DNA of 64,000 bases from Oscillospiraceae bacterium (GTDB taxonomy: Bacteria; Bacillota; Clostridia; Oscillospirales; Ruminococcaceae). Of this stretch, positions 1-9,120 are shown in pieces. The position numbers were made by a program, and so were the translations under genes. Each line of letters begins with the position of its first letter. Position 1 is the stretch's first letter. The DNA is taken from contig JAGAKZ010000028.1 of the NCBI GenBank assembly GCA_017848115.1, forward strand, positions 1 through 64,000, given 5' to 3'. The notes under the pieces were generated by a model. It had not been told where the DNA came from. It did no database searches and was given only the letters and a program-made list of their open reading frames with translations.

Positions 1-531
1 GTATTTGTTTATTTTATATAACTCAAAGAAATGTATCATAAACTTTTCTGTCAGTACTTCATGACGTTTATGTTCTATCATCTTAAAACACGAATGATAA
101 TCTTCACACTTGAATGCGTTGAAACTTGTTATGTTTATGCAAATAGTCTGATTGAGGTTTTCGTAGTCATCCCCCGATTTTAACTGTTCTGCGTATAACT
201 TTGCTCCGTAATAAAGCGAGCGTTCACTGAATCCGGGGACTCTGTTTATCTGCATTTCCACGTCTACTATTCTGTCGTTTACGTTTAGTTTGAGGTCAAG
301 TTTGCTGAACTTCTGATTGGCATATTCGGGAGGTAATTCCACGTTTTCTATTGTCAGTGCTGTTATGCTTTCTTTTGGAATTTCAAGAAGTGCTGATAAA
401 AAGGCTTTTATTATCCGCTCGTTTTTACTGTCGCCGAATATTCTTTTAAAAATTATGTCCAGTTTGAGTTTTATTATCTTTGCGTTTCTGTCGATTACAG
501 GTGTGATTTGTTCGTTATTACGGTTATCCAT
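1..531 (-). CDS. Rpn-family PD-(D/E)XK nuclease / putative transposase, 3' end outside window
   Basis: Reading leftward from the ATG at 531 the frame stays open for 177 codons to the window edge. The N-terminal region contains KLDLIFKRIFGD, typical of the Rpn (recombination-promoting nuclease, 'PD-(D/E)XK transposase') family. The nuclease core follows: a Lys-Leu-Asp-Leu-Lys stretch, then DRIVDVEMQ, which supplies the acidic and E-x-Q-type catalytic residues, then RSLYYGAKLYAEQL. Family members are usually about 280-320 residues, so a bit more than half is visible. It faces the same way as the pectin operon but is separated from it by 217 bp with a likely terminator. Such genes are often multicopy and mobile. 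The family call is by motif recognition. Confidence 0.7.
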   Translation of the reverse strand, partial: MDNRNNEQITPVIDRNAKIIKLKLDIIFKRIFGDSKNERIIKAFLSALLEIPKESITALTIENVELPPEYANQKFSKLDLKLNVNDRIVDVEMQINRVPGFSERSLYYGAKLYAEQLKSGDDYENLNQTICINITSFNAFKCEDYHSCFKMIEHKRHEVLTEKFMIHFFELYKINKY

Positions 532-697
532 ATTTATTTACCGTTCCTCTCTTTTTATTTTAACACATAAATATTTCTATTTCAATAGTAATATTATGGT
601 TATGTTATCATTATAACACATTAAGAAATTTTTGTAAATATGTAATTTTATATCTTTTTATATTTTTTTACTCACAAAAAATTTCAGATACAAAAAT

Positions 698-742
698 AAA
701 GCAACACACTACAATATTTCACATACTGTACTATGTTGCTTT
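698..742 (-). terminator. probable terminator of the pectin operon
   Basis: AAAGCAACA at 698-706 pairs with TGTTGCTTT at 734-742. On the minus strand the stem is followed by a U-rich run. The loop is long (about 27 nt), so efficiency is uncertain. It lies just past the stop of the last operon gene. The rest of 532-748 shows only A/T-rich sequence. Confidence 0.5.
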
Positions 743-748
743 CATTTT

Positions 749-1459
749 TTACTTTATCACCTTACCTGCACGAACTCTGCGTACATGGTGGGGTTCTTTC
801 TTTTTTTCTTCCTTTGGTTTTTCTATCTCCGGGTCGGGAGCAAGTTCGGGGTTGTACTGTCTGAAAACAGTAACAAACTGTACTGAGAAGATAAGTGCCA
901 GTATCGCTGAACCTATCATAAGCATAATATACGCAACAATCGGTATTCTGTAGCAGACGTAAGAGATACCAAATGAGCATACTACAAGAACAAAACTCAC
1001 TTTCCAGTGTCTTATCGCCATAAGGAACGCTGTTCTGAGAGTATCATTTATTTTATTTTCGAAAACCGCCAAAACAGGAAATACAAAAAGCAATGTTGCA
1101 AAATACATCAATGCCACACCCAGCCCAAGCGCATTCATGACAAATGCTATCTGCTCTTTACTCTGTGCCCAGTAATACAGATAACTAAGTACTACAGCTC
1201 CTCCAAAAAGCATTATAAAGAAAATTATCGTAGAATCCTTAAAATTACTCTTAAATGCCTTGAAATAGTTTTTGACAAGACTGCTGTCCCTGCCCCTTAC
1301 TATCTTTATCGTATTGTAATAGAGTGCTGTTGTCGATGCACCGAGTGTGAAAACCGGTATACTGGTAACAAGCCACAAAAGCGACAGAATAAACATATCA
1401 CCTATACGTGAAATAAACTTAAAAACAGGATTATCCACACTGAATATACTTCTCATCAT
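749..1459 (-). CDS. YesL-like DUF624 membrane protein
   Basis: A 236-residue integral membrane protein. The N-terminus (FISRIGDMFILSLLWLVTSIPVFTLGAS) and the following TTALYYNTIKIVRG match the DUF624/YesL family. These are usually about 210-230 aa with five or so hydrophobic segments and are found next to sugar ABC transporters and rhamnogalacturonan genes. The charged tail (about residues 205-236, PEIEKPKEEKKK) is probably cytoplasmic. It is the last gene of the leftward pectin operon, 15 bp after the epimerase. The start has a GAGGTG ribosome-binding site. The function of the family is not established; a role with the neighbouring oligosaccharide transporter is inferred from context. Confidence 0.75.
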   Translation of the reverse strand: MMRSIFSVDNPVFKFISRIGDMFILSLLWLVTSIPVFTLGASTTALYYNTIKIVRGRDSSLVKNYFKAFKSNFKDSTIIFFIMLFGGAVVLSYLYYWAQSKEQIAFVMNALGLGVALMYFATLLFVFPVLAVFENKINDTLRTAFLMAIRHWKVSFVLVVCSFGISYVCYRIPIVAYIMLMIGSAILALIFSVQFVTVFRQYNPELAPDPEIEKPKEEKKKEPHHVRRVRAGKVIK

Positions 1460-1474
1460 TTAAAAATTACACCT

Positions 1475-2311
1475 CTAAACTTTACTCATAACCGATTCTA
1501 TATATTCTCTTGCTTTTTCTGAATTTTCCGGAACAGTATTTTCAAGCGTCACATGGATATATGGTTTCTGATATTTTATAAAACGCATAATATCAGTATA
1601 ATCCATCTCACCTGTACCTGCCGCACACGCTGTCAGTTCATCTCCGTCCACCTTAAAATCCTTTATATGCACACAAGCTATGTCCTTGCCAAGAAGTTCT
1701 ATAGCTTCATTTATTACCTGTGTTCTGTTCTGATAATTTTCTGTTCCGAGAAGATTTACAGGATCAAAAATTATCTGAAGATTTGGTGAACCTATCTCAT
1801 CAAGCACTTTTCTTGCTCTCCGAGGTGAGTAAACTATGTGTTTGAGTACAGGTTCTATTGCAACTATAACACCCATTTTTTCGGCATATTCTACTATAGG
1901 GCGAAGGTTTTTTATAAAAATATCAAGTGACTTATCACTGCGACATTCCGGTTCATATTTGTATTCCATATTTGGAGCACCGGTTTCAGTTCCGACAACA
2001 CCACAACCGAGAATGGACGCAAATCTTATGTGTGCCATGTATTTTTCGGTGTTCTGTCTGAGTTTTTCACTGTCGGGTACTGCAAGATTAAGGTAACAGC
2101 CTATAACTGCAATATCCATATCATTTTTAAAAAAAAGCTTTTTAAGATACATCGCAAGTCCCGGAGTCATAGCAGATACATCGGTACTGTGATGTGATAT
2201 TGATTTTGAAAGAGCTATATGACCGCAGAGAAAACCTCTTTTTCTGAGTATCGGAAGAAGTTCTTCAAGCGGTAATTTTTCACCGTCATGTATTCTGATT
2301 CCAAGTTGCAT
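1475..2311 (-). CDS. sugar phosphate isomerase/epimerase (xylose isomerase-like TIM barrel)
   Basis: A 278-residue protein with the AP-endonuclease-2/xylose-isomerase-like TIM-barrel pattern. Metal-ligand-type residues occur in GTETGAP, IVAIEPV, IIFDPVNLL and CVHIKDF, and TLENTVP ends the barrel. Members isomerise or epimerise sugars or inositol derivatives; the substrate cannot be read from the sequence, but the operon suggests a pectin-derived sugar or uronate. Its ATG directly follows the GH28 stop codon, and its GGAGG ribosome-binding site lies inside the last GH28 codons, so the two are probably translationally coupled. Confidence 0.72.
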   Translation of the reverse strand: MQLGIRIHDGEKLPLEELLPILRKRGFLCGHIALSKSISHHSTDVSAMTPGLAMYLKKLFFKNDMDIAVIGCYLNLAVPDSEKLRQNTEKYMAHIRFASILGCGVVGTETGAPNMEYKYEPECRSDKSLDIFIKNLRPIVEYAEKMGVIVAIEPVLKHIVYSPRRARKVLDEIGSPNLQIIFDPVNLLGTENYQNRTQVINEAIELLGKDIACVHIKDFKVDGDELTACAAGTGEMDYTDIMRFIKYQKPYIHVTLENTVPENSEKAREYIESVMSKV

Positions 2312-3865
2312 TTAGTCCTCCATAAAATCATCTATATTGTAAAGCTCGTACTTATCTCCATTATAACCCTTTACAGTTACATTTTCAAGTAAAAGTTTTT
2401 CAATATTATCGGCGTATATTCCTCTTTTACACATTTCTTCAACTCCGCAAAGCATTGCAGGATATCCTTTTGAAGCGTTTTTGTCAAAATCCACATAAAT
2501 ATTTTTCATGGATATCTTTTCGATCTTGCGTTCGGGAAGTCCGTGAAAATATGCCACTGCAAAATGTGTATCCGTACAGTTTATGTCCTCAAAACAAAGT
2601 TCCTTTACCGATGGTGTTCTCTCGTCAACAGGTAACGGATCTCTGTTTTGCACATAACTTGTTCTTCCGTCAGGGTCACAAAAATAAAAACAATTTACAA
2701 CAAAAGGTGTCTTTACGCTATTCATATTTATATGAGAAAACGTTATATTATCTATTACAGCCTTGTCACCTCTGCCACGTCTGGTTTTTATTCTGAGTCC
2801 TCTGTCGGTATTTGAAAAAATGCAGGAAGAAACTTTTACATTTCTTACACCTGCCGACATTTCACTGCCTACTGTCACCGCTCCGTGACCATTTTCCATA
2901 AGACAATGTGAAATATCGATATTTTCCGATGGGAGTCCGTATTTTCTGCCCATGTATATCTTGCATGATTTAAGTGCTATGCAGTCATCACCAAGAGTAA
3001 ACTTTATACCTTTAATGTTCACGTTTTTGCATGATTCCACATCTATTCCGTCTGTATTCGGAGAATCGGAAGGATTTTGTATATTTATACCTGCAAAAGT
3101 GATATCCTCCGAAAAATACGGGTGTATAGTCCATGAGGGGCTGTTTCTGAAAGTAACGCCACAAACAAATATATTTTCACATGAGCTTAAAAAAAGAAGT
3201 CTTGGTCTGAATGCTCCACGCATCGTCTTTTCGTCATACCACCAGTCATCATGAGAGGCATTTCCGTCTATCACGCCTTTACCGCATATCGTGACATTTT
3301 CAACATCAAGACCTGTTATTATCCCTGCAAACATAGGGAGAGGATTGCCCTCCCATGTGCCGAGATTGTACTCTGATTTTCCGTCATAGCTTTCTATCAT
3401 GCCCGGAAATACAGGGTGATTGTAACGCTCATTATCTGCAAGCAGTACTGCGTCCTCGGAAAGTTCTATGGTGATATTGCTTTTTAAGAAAATATTTCTT
3501 ATCCTGTAGATTCCATTCGGAACAAATATTCTGCTGTTTTTCGGACAAGCCATAACTGCAGACTGAAAATATACAGTATCATCATTTACACCGTCACCGA
3601 CTGCACCGAATTTTTTTACATTAAGCGTGACAAATTCCATAGGTACAGTAAATGAAATACTTTCTTCAACGTCATTGAATCTTACAGTCAGAGTGATATC
3701 TTCGCCCGGCTTTATTTTGTCTATGTAGTTTATAACCAAAGAAGTTTTTTTGTAAAATCTGTCATTTATAAAAATTTCAGCCTGTGATGAGTTTTCATAA
3801 AAACCATCATTGTTGATTTTTGCTACTGCAAATCTTGGCATTAATTTTATCAGTTCAATTTGCAT
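2312..3865 (-). CDS. glycoside hydrolase family 28 (polygalacturonase-like), cytoplasmic
   Basis: A 517-residue protein: a short beta-sandwich-like N-terminal module (about residues 1-80) and then a GH28 right-handed beta-helix opening with FGAVGDGVNDDT. Catalytic signatures are present: NTDGID, GDDCIALK (paired Asp) and GHGAVTVGSEMS (His), with RIKT further on. There is no signal peptide, so it should act in the cytoplasm on imported oligogalacturonides, probably as an exo-acting enzyme. It lies downstream of the permeases in the pectin operon. A start at 3865 is supported by AAGGGG 8 bp upstream. Polygalacturonase versus rhamnogalacturonase or a related exo-activity cannot be decided here. 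Confidence 0.87.
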   Translation of the reverse strand: MQIELIKLMPRFAVAKINNDGFYENSSQAEIFINDRFYKKTSLVINYIDKIKPGEDITLTVRFNDVEESISFTVPMEFVTLNVKKFGAVGDGVNDDTVYFQSAVMACPKNSRIFVPNGIYRIRNIFLKSNITIELSEDAVLLADNERYNHPVFPGMIESYDGKSEYNLGTWEGNPLPMFAGIITGLDVENVTICGKGVIDGNASHDDWWYDEKTMRGAFRPRLLFLSSCENIFVCGVTFRNSPSWTIHPYFSEDITFAGINIQNPSDSPNTDGIDVESCKNVNIKGIKFTLGDDCIALKSCKIYMGRKYGLPSENIDISHCLMENGHGAVTVGSEMSAGVRNVKVSSCIFSNTDRGLRIKTRRGRGDKAVIDNITFSHINMNSVKTPFVVNCFYFCDPDGRTSYVQNRDPLPVDERTPSVKELCFEDINCTDTHFAVAYFHGLPERKIEKISMKNIYVDFDKNASKGYPAMLCGVEEMCKRGIYADNIEKLLLENVTVKGYNGDKYELYNIDDFMED

Positions 3866-3886
3866 CTTATTTTCCCCTTACACGAC

Positions 3887-3921
3887 TTCAAGACAGAAGT
3901 AGCTATGACCCCTGTCTTGAA
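3887..3921 (-). other. intercistronic hairpin between permease and GH28 genes
   Basis: TTCAAGACAG (3887-3896) and CTGTCTTGAA (3912-3921) form a perfect 10-bp stem with a 15-nt loop in the 73-bp gap. No U-run follows on the minus strand, so it is more likely an mRNA stabiliser or processing site than a strong terminator. Confidence 0.5.
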
Positions 3922-3938
3922 TTCTTTTAGTATATTTT

Positions 3939-4805
3939 TTAACCCTTTACACTTCCTGCGGAAATACCGTCAACGAAGTTTTTCTGAGCACAGAAGAACA
4001 CTACAAGTGACGGAATGATGGAAATGAGTGATACTGCAAGTACACGATTCCATTCAAATCCTGTATCAGCGTCCATAGAAAGCTTTACAAATATAGTAGC
4101 AGGATATCTTTCCGGAGTTGTAACGTAAAGAAGAGGTCCCATAAAGTCGTTTGATGACCACATAAACTGAAAAAGTGCACAACTTACGAGAGCCGGTTTC
4201 AACATAGGACAGATAACGAGAACAAGTGTCTGTAAAGCGTTACATCCATCTATTGTTGCTGCCTCATCGAGTTCTCTCGGAATACCTCTGAGGAACTGAA
4301 CAAGCATAAATACAAAATATGTATCAAAAGCAAACAGTGACGGAAGTATAAGCGGAAGATATACAGGTGAGTCAACCCAGCCGAACTTGTTGTAAAGAAT
4401 AAACTGAGGAACGTTCATTACAACCTGTGGCAGAAAGAGAGTAGCCATAAGAACTGCAAAGAGAATGTTTCTTCCTTTGAAGTTGAATCTTCCGAAACCA
4501 TATGCTGTTAATGTTGCTGAAATAAGTGTGAAAAACACCTTTGGCAATACGTACTTATATGTATTGAGCATAGCAGAAAGGAGATTTATCTTTCCGCCGT
4601 AGTCATTCATAGCAGCCTTATATCCATCAAAAGTCGGTTTTGTTGTAAATGGTGATATACTGCTGAAAATTTCATTGTTTGTCTTAAAGGTAGCACCTAT
4701 CATCCATATGAGAGGATATACCATTACGAAGCCTACAGCAATAAGTATCACATATTTTAAAAATGACGCCACCTGCTGTGCCTTTTTATAGCTTTTTATC
4801 TGCAT
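3939..4805 (-). CDS. carbohydrate ABC transporter permease, MalG type
   Basis: A 288-residue inner-membrane permease with about six hydrophobic segments. The EAA loop that docks the ATPase reads ELDEAATIDGCN, and the C-terminus QKNFVDGISAGSVKG is typical of the CUT1 MalG/LacG class. It sits 12 bp downstream of the MalF-type permease, with a GGAGG ribosome-binding site. With the solute-binding protein at 6941-8308 it should form an importer for oligogalacturonides or a related pectin fragment. No ATPase gene is present in the locus, so a shared MsmX/MsmK-type ATPase elsewhere is inferred. Confidence 0.92.
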   Translation of the reverse strand: MQIKSYKKAQQVASFLKYVILIAVGFVMVYPLIWMIGATFKTNNEIFSSISPFTTKPTFDGYKAAMNDYGGKINLLSAMLNTYKYVLPKVFFTLISATLTAYGFGRFNFKGRNILFAVLMATLFLPQVVMNVPQFILYNKFGWVDSPVYLPLILPSLFAFDTYFVFMLVQFLRGIPRELDEAATIDGCNALQTLVLVICPMLKPALVSCALFQFMWSSNDFMGPLLYVTTPERYPATIFVKLSMDADTGFEWNRVLAVSLISIIPSLVVFFCAQKNFVDGISAGSVKG

Positions 4806-4817
4806 CGTATTCCTCCC

Positions 4818-5732
4818 TTATTTTTCATCGCCGTAGTAAACCCAGTATTTCTGGCTTATAAATGCGATTATACTAAGTATTGTTACTATTGTGAAGAGTA
4901 CCCATGCCATTGCACTTGCCATACCCATTTCATTCATCTGGAATGCACGCTTGTAAATGAGCAATGAGAACAATGTAGTAGCATTTCTAGGGCCACCCTG
5001 TGTAATAATATACGGACCGTTAAATTCCTGGAATGCCTGACAAAGCTGAGTTACAAGATTGTAGAACACAACCGGTGTTATAAGAGGAAGTGTTATACTG
5101 AAAAACTGTCTTGGCTTGCTCGCACCGTCAATAGTTGCTGCTTCGTAAAGGTCTGCCGGAACACCCTTGAGAGCTGCAAGGAAGAGAACCATTGCAGAAC
5201 CGAACTGCCATACACGAAGAAGTGAGATAATGAACAACGCATACTTAGGGTCAGAAAGCCAGTTTATTCCTTCAAGTCCGAAAATACGGAGCATGGAGTT
5301 TATAAGACCGTCATCTCTGAAAAGTGCTTTCCACAATACTGCTATAGCAACAGAACCACCAAGAATAGACGGAATATAGTATGCTGTTCTGAAAAGATTT
5401 ACGCCCTTTACCTTATAGTTAAGTATCATGGCAATAAAGAGAGCAAATGCAAGTTTGAGCGGTACTGTTATAAATGTATATTTAAAAGTAACGCTCAGTG
5501 ACTTCATGATCTTATCGTCTTCAAAAATTTCCTTATAGTTCATAAGGCCATATTCAGTTGTACCGTTAAAAAGATGGAAATCTGAAAAACTGTATATAAG
5601 CGAAGAAATAAAAGGATAAAGTCGGAACACAAGAAAACCTATAAGCCAGACTAATATAAATAGAAAACCTAAATTATGTCTGAAAAACATATACAGCTTT
5701 CCCGGAGATCTTCGATTTGAAACATTATTCAC
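4818..5732 (-). CDS. carbohydrate ABC transporter permease, MalF type
   Basis: A 304-residue permease with an N-terminal hydrophobic segment (FLFILVWLIGFLVF), about six membrane spans in all and the EAA loop DLYEAATIDGAS. TQGGPRNATTLFSLLIYKRAF is characteristic of the CUT1 MalF class. The start is a GTG at 5732 with GGAGG nine bases upstream. It pairs with the MalG-type permease immediately downstream and follows GH105 by 19 bp. The transported sugar is inferred from the surrounding pectin genes. Confidence 0.92.
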   Translation of the reverse strand: MNNVSNRRSPGKLYMFFRHNLGFLFILVWLIGFLVFRLYPFISSLIYSFSDFHLFNGTTEYGLMNYKEIFEDDKIMKSLSVTFKYTFITVPLKLAFALFIAMILNYKVKGVNLFRTAYYIPSILGGSVAIAVLWKALFRDDGLINSMLRIFGLEGINWLSDPKYALFIISLLRVWQFGSAMVLFLAALKGVPADLYEAATIDGASKPRQFFSITLPLITPVVFYNLVTQLCQAFQEFNGPYIITQGGPRNATTLFSLLIYKRAFQMNEMGMASAMAWVLFTIVTILSIIAFISQKYWVYYGDEK

Positions 5733-5751
5733 TGTTGTTTACCTCCCGGAT

Positions 5752-6861
5752 TTAGTTACGATTTTGTTTTTCGGCATCAAGCATGATCTTCTGAGCATAT
5801 GCCATTATAAAAGGACCTGTTCCCTTTGAATCATCTGACACTCTCGGTTCTGAAAGATAATACCCGATACTTCCGTCTCGTTGTTCTCCCGGTCCAAGAC
5901 CTGCAACTTTACATATGTCACACAAACAGATCTCATCATTGTCTTCACTCTTTACAAGTTTTTCTTTTACCAGACAATCAAATATATCTGCTCCCAGATC
6001 AGCATATTTTTCAAAACTTATAACTTCAAGTCTTGCTGCTTTCATTACAGCATATGCTATCATTGCACTGCCCGAAGTTTCAGTGTAATTATCCTTGTTG
6101 TCATGACAGTCAACAACCTGATAAAACAATCCGCTTTCTTTGTCACGATAACTCAGTATACCGTCAATTGCCTCTCTGAAAATGTCACATAATTCACGAT
6201 AATGTTCATACATCTCCTGCGACATATTATCAATGGTATCAATAAGCGCAATAAGATACCAGCCTATTGAACGAAGCCAGAAGTTCGCAGAAAGTCCTGT
6301 CTTTTTATCTGCCCAGCTCTGAATTTTATCAGAGTCATATCCATGATAATATAATTTTTTATTATTGTCAAACATATACTTACGTACATTTCTGAACTGA
6401 CTTAATATGTCATTATAATTTTCTTTTTTGTTAAAAACCGTTTCATACTGCATATAAAACGGCTGTGCCATATACAATCCGTCAAGCCATACCTGAGCCG
6501 GATAAACCGCCTTGTGTATAAAATTCCCGTCAGATGTACGTGGCTGTTTCATAAGCCAATGTATAGAATAATCTATAGCTTTTTTATATTTTTCATCTTT
6601 GGTTTCTTTATAAGCAAAAAAAAGAATCTTGCTACAGTTAAAACTATCTATGCTGTATTTTTCAGCAGGAAAATTATTGATAGTACCGTCTTCTTCTATA
6701 AACGGAGCAAGATAATCTAAAATGAATTTACGATATTTTTCGTCACCTGTAGCTTCATACAACTGCTGACAACCGACTAAAACACAACCGTCCTCGTAAT
6801 TCCAGTACTCTTTGTAATTTGTATACTTATCAAGAAAACTGTTTATATACTTTTGTACCAT
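5752..6861 (-). CDS. glycoside hydrolase family 105 (unsaturated rhamnogalacturonyl/galacturonyl hydrolase, YteR-like)
   Basis: A 369-residue (alpha/alpha)6-barrel protein of the GH88/GH105 group. Motifs include VWLDGLYMAQPF (catalytic-type Asp) and GLSANFWLRSIGW, which is strongly typical of GH105, plus YTETSGSAMIAYA and GYYLSEPRVSDDSKGTGPFI. These enzymes hydrate the double bond of unsaturated uronosyl residues left by pectate lyases, releasing 5-keto-4-deoxyuronate, the substrate of the KduI encoded in the same operon. There is no signal peptide, so it is cytoplasmic. It lies between the solute-binding protein and the permeases. Confidence 0.88.
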   Translation of the reverse strand: MVQKYINSFLDKYTNYKEYWNYEDGCVLVGCQQLYEATGDEKYRKFILDYLAPFIEEDGTINNFPAEKYSIDSFNCSKILFFAYKETKDEKYKKAIDYSIHWLMKQPRTSDGNFIHKAVYPAQVWLDGLYMAQPFYMQYETVFNKKENYNDILSQFRNVRKYMFDNNKKLYYHGYDSDKIQSWADKKTGLSANFWLRSIGWYLIALIDTIDNMSQEMYEHYRELCDIFREAIDGILSYRDKESGLFYQVVDCHDNKDNYTETSGSAMIAYAVMKAARLEVISFEKYADLGADIFDCLVKEKLVKSEDNDEICLCDICKVAGLGPGEQRDGSIGYYLSEPRVSDDSKGTGPFIMAYAQKIMLDAEKQNRN

Positions 6862-6887
6862 ATTACTTCAACTCCCACCGTTCTTAA

Positions 6888-6915
6888 ATTCATCTCCGCA
6901 AAAACGGAGATGAAT
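6888..6915 (-). other. intercistronic hairpin after the solute-binding protein gene
   Basis: ATTCATCTCCG (6888-6898) and CGGAGATGAAT (6905-6915) form a perfect 11-bp stem with a 6-nt loop. No U-run follows on the minus strand. This is the classic position of a stabilising hairpin that keeps solute-binding-protein mRNA above that of the downstream genes. Confidence 0.6.
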
Positions 6916-6940
6916 CTGACGGTTTTCAGTTTATATTTTA

Positions 6941-8308
6941 TTAACCTTCGAGAACTTCTGTTACACCTTCAACAAGGATCTCAGCAGCTTTTTCAACACT
7001 GTATTCATCATAGCTCAAACCACCGAATACATCGTAATATACGCCATCAGGGTTGCCTTTGAGTTTTGAATTTTCAAACTGTGTATCGAGCGGGAACTTA
7101 GCCCATTCAAGAACCTTTGAGTTAGCTTCTGCAACAACTTCGTTAAGGAGACCGCCGTCTGTACAAGTCTTGAGAGCTGACTTGCTGAGCGGGATACCTC
7201 TTTCAGCAGCCATTATAGCTGTACCTTCTTCGCTGTTGAGAAGGAATTCAAGAAGCTTTGCACATTCTTCAGGGTGCTTTGTATTTTCAGAGATAGCAAA
7301 TGCAAGTGAAACCTTTGTAAATCCACCCTGATGCTTACCGAAGTCCTTGAAGTAGTCACCTACTACAAATTCCTGACCTTCGTTAAGAGCTGAAGCAAAC
7401 TTTGTTGCTGAGGAATCCCATTCGAAAATACCTGCATACTTGCCTTCCATCCACTTAGGATTCTTATCGAGTGAAGCAGCACCATCACCGATGATCGTAG
7501 GAATTGAAGGAATAACGTGCTTATCTTCAAGTTCGTTCATAAACTCAAGACCTGTAGCAATTTCTTCAGCTGTATAGTTGAGTTTACCGTCTTCTACCCA
7601 TGCTTTGCCATATACAGATTCAAGGTAGTAAATGAAAAGAATAGTTCTGTCATATTCGCCGAGTGCGAGCGGATAATAATCATCGCCAAGAACTTCCTTG
7701 AATGTCTGACCTGCTGCATAGAGTTCTTCAAGTGATGTAGGAACACTTATTCCTGCATTTTCAAAAGCTGTCTTGTTCCAGTAGAATATACGGCCTGTCA
7801 TAGCTACAGGAATAGCCTGAAGTTCATCGGCTACTACACACTGGTTAAGAGCTTCTTCACTGTAGTTTGAAAGATCAAAGTGTTCAGACATTGTATTCAT
7901 ATCAAGGAACTTGCTTCCGTCTGCACTGTAGTTTGAGATCCAGTTCCAGTTGATCTGGTTTATGTCAGGAGCAGTACCGGCATACAATGATGTTGACATA
8001 GCGTCTTCCCAGCCGTCCCATGCACCAAACTGTACTTCAACGTTGATATTTTCATTTTCTTCCATAAATGCATTTATAGCATTTTGTGTAGCTTCATGTC
8101 TTGCGTCTCCGCCCCACCATGAAATCTTTATTGTAACGTCTTCGCCTGAATTTTCTTCTTTTTCTCCGCCTTTATTTTCGCTGTCAGAAACACTTGTGTT
8201 TCCTGATTTGCTTTCTGATGAAGCGCCTTCATCTCCACTGCATGATGTAAATGCACCTACAAGAGCTATGCTGAGAACAGCTGCCATTATCTTCTTAATC
8301 TTAATCAT
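6941..8308 (-). CDS. extracellular solute-binding lipoprotein of the sugar ABC importer
   Basis: A 455-residue protein with a lipoprotein signal peptide: a basic start, a hydrophobic run, and the lipobox AFTSC with Cys at about residue 23. A Ser/Gly/Glu-rich tether follows. The remainder is a family 1 carbohydrate-binding protein (ISWWGGDARHEATQNAI, GTAPDINQINWNWI, AFAISENTKHPEECAKLLEFLL). It would be anchored outside the membrane and deliver ligand to the two permeases. A strong AGGAGG site precedes the ATG. A hairpin after the gene may raise its expression. The ligand, likely oligogalacturonides, is inferred from the operon. Confidence 0.92.
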   Translation of the reverse strand: MIKIKKIMAAVLSIALVGAFTSCSGDEGASSESKSGNTSVSDSENKGGEKEENSGEDVTIKISWWGGDARHEATQNAINAFMEENENINVEVQFGAWDGWEDAMSTSLYAGTAPDINQINWNWISNYSADGSKFLDMNTMSEHFDLSNYSEEALNQCVVADELQAIPVAMTGRIFYWNKTAFENAGISVPTSLEELYAAGQTFKEVLGDDYYPLALGEYDRTILFIYYLESVYGKAWVEDGKLNYTAEEIATGLEFMNELEDKHVIPSIPTIIGDGAASLDKNPKWMEGKYAGIFEWDSSATKFASALNEGQEFVVGDYFKDFGKHQGGFTKVSLAFAISENTKHPEECAKLLEFLLNSEEGTAIMAAERGIPLSKSALKTCTDGGLLNEVVAEANSKVLEWAKFPLDTQFENSKLKGNPDGVYYDVFGGLSYDEYSVEKAAEILVEGVTEVLEG

Positions 8309-8327
8309 CTTAATTTTCCTCCTGATA

Positions 8328-9107
8328 CTATTTCGGTTGTTTACCTATATATGCGAGTATACCGCCGTCAACGTAGAGAATATGTCCGTTTACAAAGTTT
8401 GACGCATCTGATGCAAGGAAAACTGCAGGACCTGCAAGGTCTTCAGGTGTTCCCCAGCGTGCAGCAGGTGTCTTTGCAATAATAAAACTGTTGAACGGGT
8501 GACCATCTTCTCTGAGAGGAGCAGTCTGAGGCGTTGCTATATATCCCGGACCTATGCCGTTACACTGTATATTGAACTCACCGTATTCAGACGCTATATT
8601 TTTAGTAAGCATTTTGAGACCACCCTTGGCAGCCGCATATGCTGAAACTGTTTCACGTCCGAGTTCTGACATCATAGAGCATATGTTTATTATCTTTCCA
8701 TGACCTTTTTTTATCATGGAAGGAATGACAGCCTTTGATACGATGAATGGTGCATTCAGGTCAACATCTATAACCTGTCTAAATTCATCAGCTGACATTT
8801 CACACATAGGTATTCTCTTGATTATACCTGCATTATTAACTAATATATCGACAATTCCCACTTTTTTTTCTATATCAGCTATCATTTCTGATACCTGTTT
8901 TTCATTTGTTACGTCACATACGTAACCTGTTGCATCTATACCGATTTTCTTGTATTCTTCTATTCCCTTGTTTACAAGCTCTTCTTTGATATCGTTAAAA
9001 ACGATTTTTGCTCCGTTTTGTGCAAGTGCCGAAGCAATTGCAAAACCGATACCATATGAAGCACCTGTTACAAGAGCTACTTTTCCTTCAAGTGAAAAAC
9101 AATTCAT
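8328..9107 (-). CDS. kduD: SDR oxidoreductase, probable 2-keto-3-deoxygluconate-forming dehydrogenase (KduD-like)
   Basis: A 259-residue classical short-chain dehydrogenase. It has the nucleotide-binding TGASYGIG near residue 15, NNAG at about 90, an upstream catalytic Ser, and YAAAK as the active Tyr/Lys. The family includes gluconate 5-dehydrogenase and KduD. Because it lies 13 bp downstream of kduI, KduD (reduction of 2,5-diketo-3-deoxygluconate to 2-keto-3-deoxygluconate) is the best assignment. A gluconate 5-dehydrogenase activity cannot be excluded by sequence alone. It is cytoplasmic. Confidence 0.85.
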   Translation of the reverse strand: MNCFSLEGKVALVTGASYGIGFAIASALAQNGAKIVFNDIKEELVNKGIEEYKKIGIDATGYVCDVTNEKQVSEMIADIEKKVGIVDILVNNAGIIKRIPMCEMSADEFRQVIDVDLNAPFIVSKAVIPSMIKKGHGKIINICSMMSELGRETVSAYAAAKGGLKMLTKNIASEYGEFNIQCNGIGPGYIATPQTAPLREDGHPFNSFIIAKTPAARWGTPEDLAGPAVFLASDASNFVNGHILYVDGGILAYIGKQPK

Positions 9108-9120
9108 TTTTATACCTGCC

